A DNA stretch of 46,500 nt from CAYOCE01 sp964402405 (GTDB lineage: Bacteria; Pseudomonadota; Alphaproteobacteria; UBA7879): NCBI GenBank assembly GCA_964402405.1, contig CAYOCE010000004.1, forward strand, positions 1 through 46,500, in the 5' to 3' direction. A model generated the notes under the pieces. It did not search any database. It was given only the letters and a program-made list of their open reading frames with translations, and was not told where the DNA came from. Made by a program: the position numbers and the translations under genes. Below, piece after piece: positions 43,681 through 46,500 of this stretch (position 1 is the first letter of the stretch; every line of letters begins with the position of its first letter).

Positions 43681-44970
43681 CTACCTACTCCCTGCCGCTA
43701 AAATCCTTCTTTTAAGCGTGGGCATTTTGTTGAAAGTACGGAGCCCTAATTCTCGGAGTTTATCTAGCACAACAGAATCATTGGAAAATAAACTATTCAG
43801 CCCTGTCATGGCATGCTTCATGATGAGCGTATCTCGGCGTCTTTGATCTGAGTAACCCTGCAGCACCGTCAGGCTCCCCATATCTAGACCAAGTCCCCTC
43901 GCCTCTGCAATCACCTGGGCCAAGCACTCTATATCGCGAAATCCCAAGTTTAGTCCCTGTCCTGCCAAGGGATGAATGACGTGGGCGGCATCCCCGACTA
44001 AGGCAACGCGGGGTTTTATATAGGTTTCTGCATGCTGGGCAGTCAGTGGATAACAATAGCGTTGGGTCAGCAAGGTGATATCTTTAGCGGCCGTAACCAA
44101 ATGTGGGGCCAGATATTCTAAAAATGCATCTTCTTCCATATCCAATAAAACTTGGGCAGCATTAGGTTGCATTGCCCATACAATGGCCTTACGATTTCTG
44201 GTCATGGGGAGGATGGCAAAGGGTCCGGTTGGCAAAAATTTCTCAAACGCAATATTATCATGAGACAAAGGGGTATCGATTGTGAAGACCAGGGCTGATT
44301 GATTGTAGTCATGCTGCTTCACGGAAATATGACTCAGAGAACGCACAGACGAATTTTTCCCATCCGCCCCTACAACCAGAGATGCTCTTAGAATACATCC
44401 ATTTGAGAGTGTCACTGTTCTGCTATCTATTTTTTCAAGGGAGGCCTCTGGATGCCATGTTATATTTTTATGATCATAGCAGGCCTTGAATGTAGTCTGT
44501 CTCAACCGATAAGCATCTACCAGATAGCCTATGATATACTCCTCGCCTTTCAAACCATGGATCGCAAAATTTTGGATACCTTCGAGGGTCTTGTATGAAG
44601 AATACATTATCCCTCGAGGGATCCCAATTTCGCTTCCCCTGTTTTGAAATCCGAAGAGTATAGGATCCTGGATAGCCTCGTGCTCAAAATCTAAAGAAAA
44701 AGGTCGATCCCCATTGGAAACTAACACTTTTAAAATGGGTTCTGCATCCTTTTTCAGTAAAGGCCACAGGCCAGCTGCTTCTAATATTTTTTTTGATTTT
44801 TGAGAGAGGGCAAATCCCCGATGATCCTCTTGTAAGGTTTCCAAGGCTTTTAAGGGAAGGTGGTCCACAACAGAAACTTGAATGCCACTATCCGCCAATA
44901 ACAAAGCGAGGGTCCCGCCTATAGGACCCCCGCCTTGAATGATAACATCGGTGAGTATTGGTTTCGTCAC
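43681..44970 (-). CDS. UbiH/UbiF/COQ6-type FAD-dependent hydroxylase
   Basis: 429 residues. I start at the GTG at 44970, which overlaps the sodB stop as GTGA; a TTG at 45006 lies inside sodB. The FAD dinucleotide motif is GGGPIGGTLA (13-22), and the second FAD motif is VGDAAHVIHPLAGQGLNLGF, diagnostic for the ubiquinone hydroxylase group; VVGADGKNSSVR, a third motif, is also present. It hydroxylates the ring of a ubiquinone precursor at the inner membrane; which carbon (C1, C5 or C6) cannot be told, so I give no symbol. The 4-nt overlap implies translation coupled to sodB. Confidence 0.9.
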   Translation of the reverse strand: MTKPILTDVIIQGGGPIGGTLALLLADSGIQVSVVDHLPLKALETLQEDHRGFALSQKSKKILEAAGLWPLLKKDAEPILKVLVSNGDRPFSLDFEHEAIQDPILFGFQNRGSEIGIPRGIMYSSYKTLEGIQNFAIHGLKGEEYIIGYLVDAYRLRQTTFKACYDHKNITWHPEASLEKIDSRTVTLSNGCILRASLVVGADGKNSSVRSLSHISVKQHDYNQSALVFTIDTPLSHDNIAFEKFLPTGPFAILPMTRNRKAIVWAMQPNAAQVLLDMEEDAFLEYLAPHLVTAAKDITLLTQRYCYPLTAQHAETYIKPRVALVGDAAHVIHPLAGQGLNLGFRDIECLAQVIAEARGLGLDMGSLTVLQGYSDQRRRDTLIMKHAMTGLNSLFSNDSVVLDKLRELGLRTFNKMPTLKRRILAAGSR

Positions 44971-45569
44971 TGAGCCTGTGCCAAGTTTTGATCTACAAAC
45001 TCCCAATTAATCAGATGATTTAAGAAAGTGTTTACATAGTCTGGTCTACGGTTTTGGTACTCCAGATAATAGGCGTGCTCCCACACATCGCATGTCATGA
45101 GAGGGATCAGTTTCTGGGTAATAGGCGTTTCGGCATTTCCTGTTTTCACAATACGTAATTGATCATGGTCCTTGACCAGCCAGGCCCATCCGCTCCCGAA
45201 TTGACTGATGGCAACTTCTTTGAACTCTGCCTTGAAATCATCTAGGGATCCAAAAGAATCATCAATCAATCTTAAAACCTCCCCCGATGGGACAGAGAGT
45301 CCTGCGGGCTTCATGCTTTTCCAATAAAAATCATGGTTCCAAACCTGGGCTGCATTATTGAAAATCGCTACAAATTCAGGCTTACTTACAGTTTCATGAA
45401 TAATTTGCTCTAGACTTTTCCTTTCAAAGGGGGTGCCCTTGATTAATTCATTTAGCTTGTTCACATACCCTTGATGGTGTTTTCCATAATGAAAGGTTAA
45501 TGTTTTTTGCGAAATATAAGGCTCAAGCGCAGAATCAGCATAAGGCAATGGGTCTAGGCGAAATGTCAT
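44967..45569 (-). CDS. sodB: superoxide dismutase [Fe]
   Basis: 200 residues from the ATG at 45569, with GGAGG upstream; the TTG four codons earlier lies on that ribosome site. Metal ligands are His27 (TLTFHYGKHH), His79 (AAQVWNHDFYW), Asp161 and His165 (CDVWEHAYYLEYQ). The Gln in NNAAQVWNH and the overall sequence favour the Fe form over Mn. No signal peptide, so it is cytoplasmic. The stop overlaps the start of the downstream hydroxylase. Dps is encoded 1.3 kb away, and quinone hydroxylation is an oxygen-using step, so oxidative-stress defence fits the neighbourhood. I see no clear promoter in 45570-45703. Confidence 0.95.
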   Translation of the reverse strand: MTFRLDPLPYADSALEPYISQKTLTFHYGKHHQGYVNKLNELIKGTPFERKSLEQIIHETVSKPEFVAIFNNAAQVWNHDFYWKSMKPAGLSVPSGEVLRLIDDSFGSLDDFKAEFKEVAISQFGSGWAWLVKDHDQLRIVKTGNAETPITQKLIPLMTCDVWEHAYYLEYQNRRPDYVNTFLNHLINWEFVDQNLAQAQ

Positions 45570-45703
45570 AAAATCCTCCAAAAAAGTTTTTAAAATTATT
45601 GAACTTGAGATAATGATAAAAAGAATATCAGGAAAAATCTAGAGGTATTTGTGATAAAAGATAAGAATATGGTAACCCATGGATAAATCCACAGAGTTTG
45701 CCC

Positions 45704-46500
45704 CTACGTTGCTCCTCTTTTGAAAACTGACCTCATAAAATAAGATACGATTAATAAAACCCCTGAAAATGAATAGCTGACCCAAGCAAACTTATTAAAA
45801 ACATCCGTGTAAACATTTAAATTATCCATCGAGGAAGTTATAATATTAGCTTTATCAACGCAGGTTAATTTTGCGAGAAATACAGCGATGATTTGCGAGC
45901 AAGACACTGCTAAAAACCAAATTCCCATGATGATACTGGTAAATTTTTTTGGAGAAAATTTACTGACCATGGCAATCCCTGTAGGAACAATAAGGACCTC
46001 TGCCAACATTAAAAGGGTATAAGACCCTACAACCCACCAAACGGAAACCAAACTTTGGTCAGAAGCAAACCCCCCGCTAATATCAAGAACAGTAAATGAA
46101 AGTCCTGTGGCCAACAGCCCAAAAAACCCTTTCAAGGGTACACTGGGATCCAGATTGTATTGTTGGAGCTTAGTCCATAAAGCCCCTGTAATGGGTAGTA
46201 AAATCAAAACAATACCAAACAGCATTTGAAAAGACGTGGTGGGGATATGCCTAGCTCCAAATAAAGTATCTCTTCCTATTAATCCCATAATGGATCTATC
46301 TACGTGTCTATCGATAAATAGGTTAATGGACATCCAAGATTGTTCATAAAGAGAAAAAAATACGGTGAAGAAAAACATAAGAACAAACATGGATCCTACC
46401 ACTTTGAGTATTTCTTTGCCTTCTTTAAGCCCAATATAAAACAACGTTACAAAGGCAACCACCACTAAAATAGGTAGAATGGTTTCCATCCATATAGGAT
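45704..46500 (-). CDS. POT family peptide MFS transporter, 5' part outside window
   Basis: The frame is open to the right edge and enters the window already inside the protein; the ATG at 46489 is preceded in frame by ProIleTrp codons, so it is not the true start. The visible 265 residues contain about seven membrane helices and correspond to the C-terminal half of a proton-dependent oligopeptide transporter: VFFSLYEQSWMSINLFIDRH near the start is the helix 7 region, and GSYTLLMLAEVLIVPTGIAM is the helix 10 signature with its Glu. The N-terminal FYG motif would be outside. It imports di- and tripeptides, which suits the aminopeptidase P and amino-acid permeases here. Family assignment is good; completeness is not known. 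Confidence 0.85.
   Translation of the reverse strand, partial: PIWMETILPILVVVAFVTLFYIGLKEGKEILKVVGSMFVLMFFFTVFFSLYEQSWMSINLFIDRHVDRSIMGLIGRDTLFGARHIPTTSFQMLFGIVLILLPITGALWTKLQQYNLDPSVPLKGFFGLLATGLSFTVLDISGGFASDQSLVSVWWVVGSYTLLMLAEVLIVPTGIAMVSKFSPKKFTSIIMGIWFLAVSCSQIIAVFLAKLTCVDKANIITSSMDNLNVYTDVFNKFAWVSYSFSGVLLIVSYFMRSVFKRGAT

Overview
The window looks like a chromosomal segment of an alphaproteobacterium, probably a host-associated one. The gene order yidD-yidC-glyA-nrdR-nusB, the MlaA/MlaC/MurJ set, a UbiH-type hydroxylase, Fe-SOD and ThyX fit Alphaproteobacteria. Rpn-type nucleases, a DUF4143 ATPase, a NB-ARC/TPR protein, many small secreted proteins of unknown function, dispersed palindromic repeats and a heavy load of amino-acid and peptide importers suggest an intracellular lineage of the Holosporales/Paracaedibacter kind. 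That placement is inference; there is no rRNA here to test it.

Layout. 0-10.3 kb, nearly all on the minus strand: an Rpn-family gene cut by the left edge, ileS, a secreted protein, the yidD-yidC-glyA-nrdR-nusB group, and a second, complete Rpn paralogue. 10.5-14.8 kb, plus strand: a PfkB kinase, typA and an AmpG-like permease. Three copies of a 115-210 bp palindromic repeat sit beside ileS, between glyA and nrdR, and after typA.

15.0-18.3 kb: an AT-rich island with a 1003-residue protein of unusual order (LuxR-type HTH, one membrane helix, NB-ARC ATPase, TPR-like repeats), preceded by a 17-bp inverted repeat and followed by a clear terminator. 18.4-21.5 kb: HIT protein, prmA and aminopeptidase P. 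21.5-26.1 kb: a second AT-rich stretch with a sensor histidine kinase whose ATP site is degenerate, an XRE regulator, an intergenic region with a strong promoter, paired palindromic sites and a foldable possible RNA, and a large secreted protein.

26.1-35.3 kb: hpf, a periplasmic histidine phosphatase, the DUF4143 ATPase with repeated sites in its promoter, a coiled-coil secreted protein sitting in a 955-bp segment bounded by 43-bp copies of the thyX 3' end, thyX, a membrane protein, a YgjP-type metallopeptidase, two secreted Cys-containing proteins (one with a recent internal duplication) and recG.

35.4-39.4 kb: one minus-strand operon of three amino-acid transporters (AGCS symporter, then two APC permeases) with a leader that can form alternative hairpins. 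39.8-43.0 kb: mlaA-mlaC-murJ, envelope lipid transport and lipid II flipping. 43.2-46.5 kb: dps, then sodB overlapping a UbiH-type hydroxylase (oxidative stress and quinone synthesis), and a POT peptide transporter cut by the right edge.

Start codons were re-chosen at many genes where a better Shine-Dalgarno sequence favours an internal start. The best candidates for something undescribed are the membrane-anchored LuxR/NB-ARC/TPR protein, the thyX-bounded cassette, the XRE/kinase locus with its possible RNA, and the transporter operon leader.
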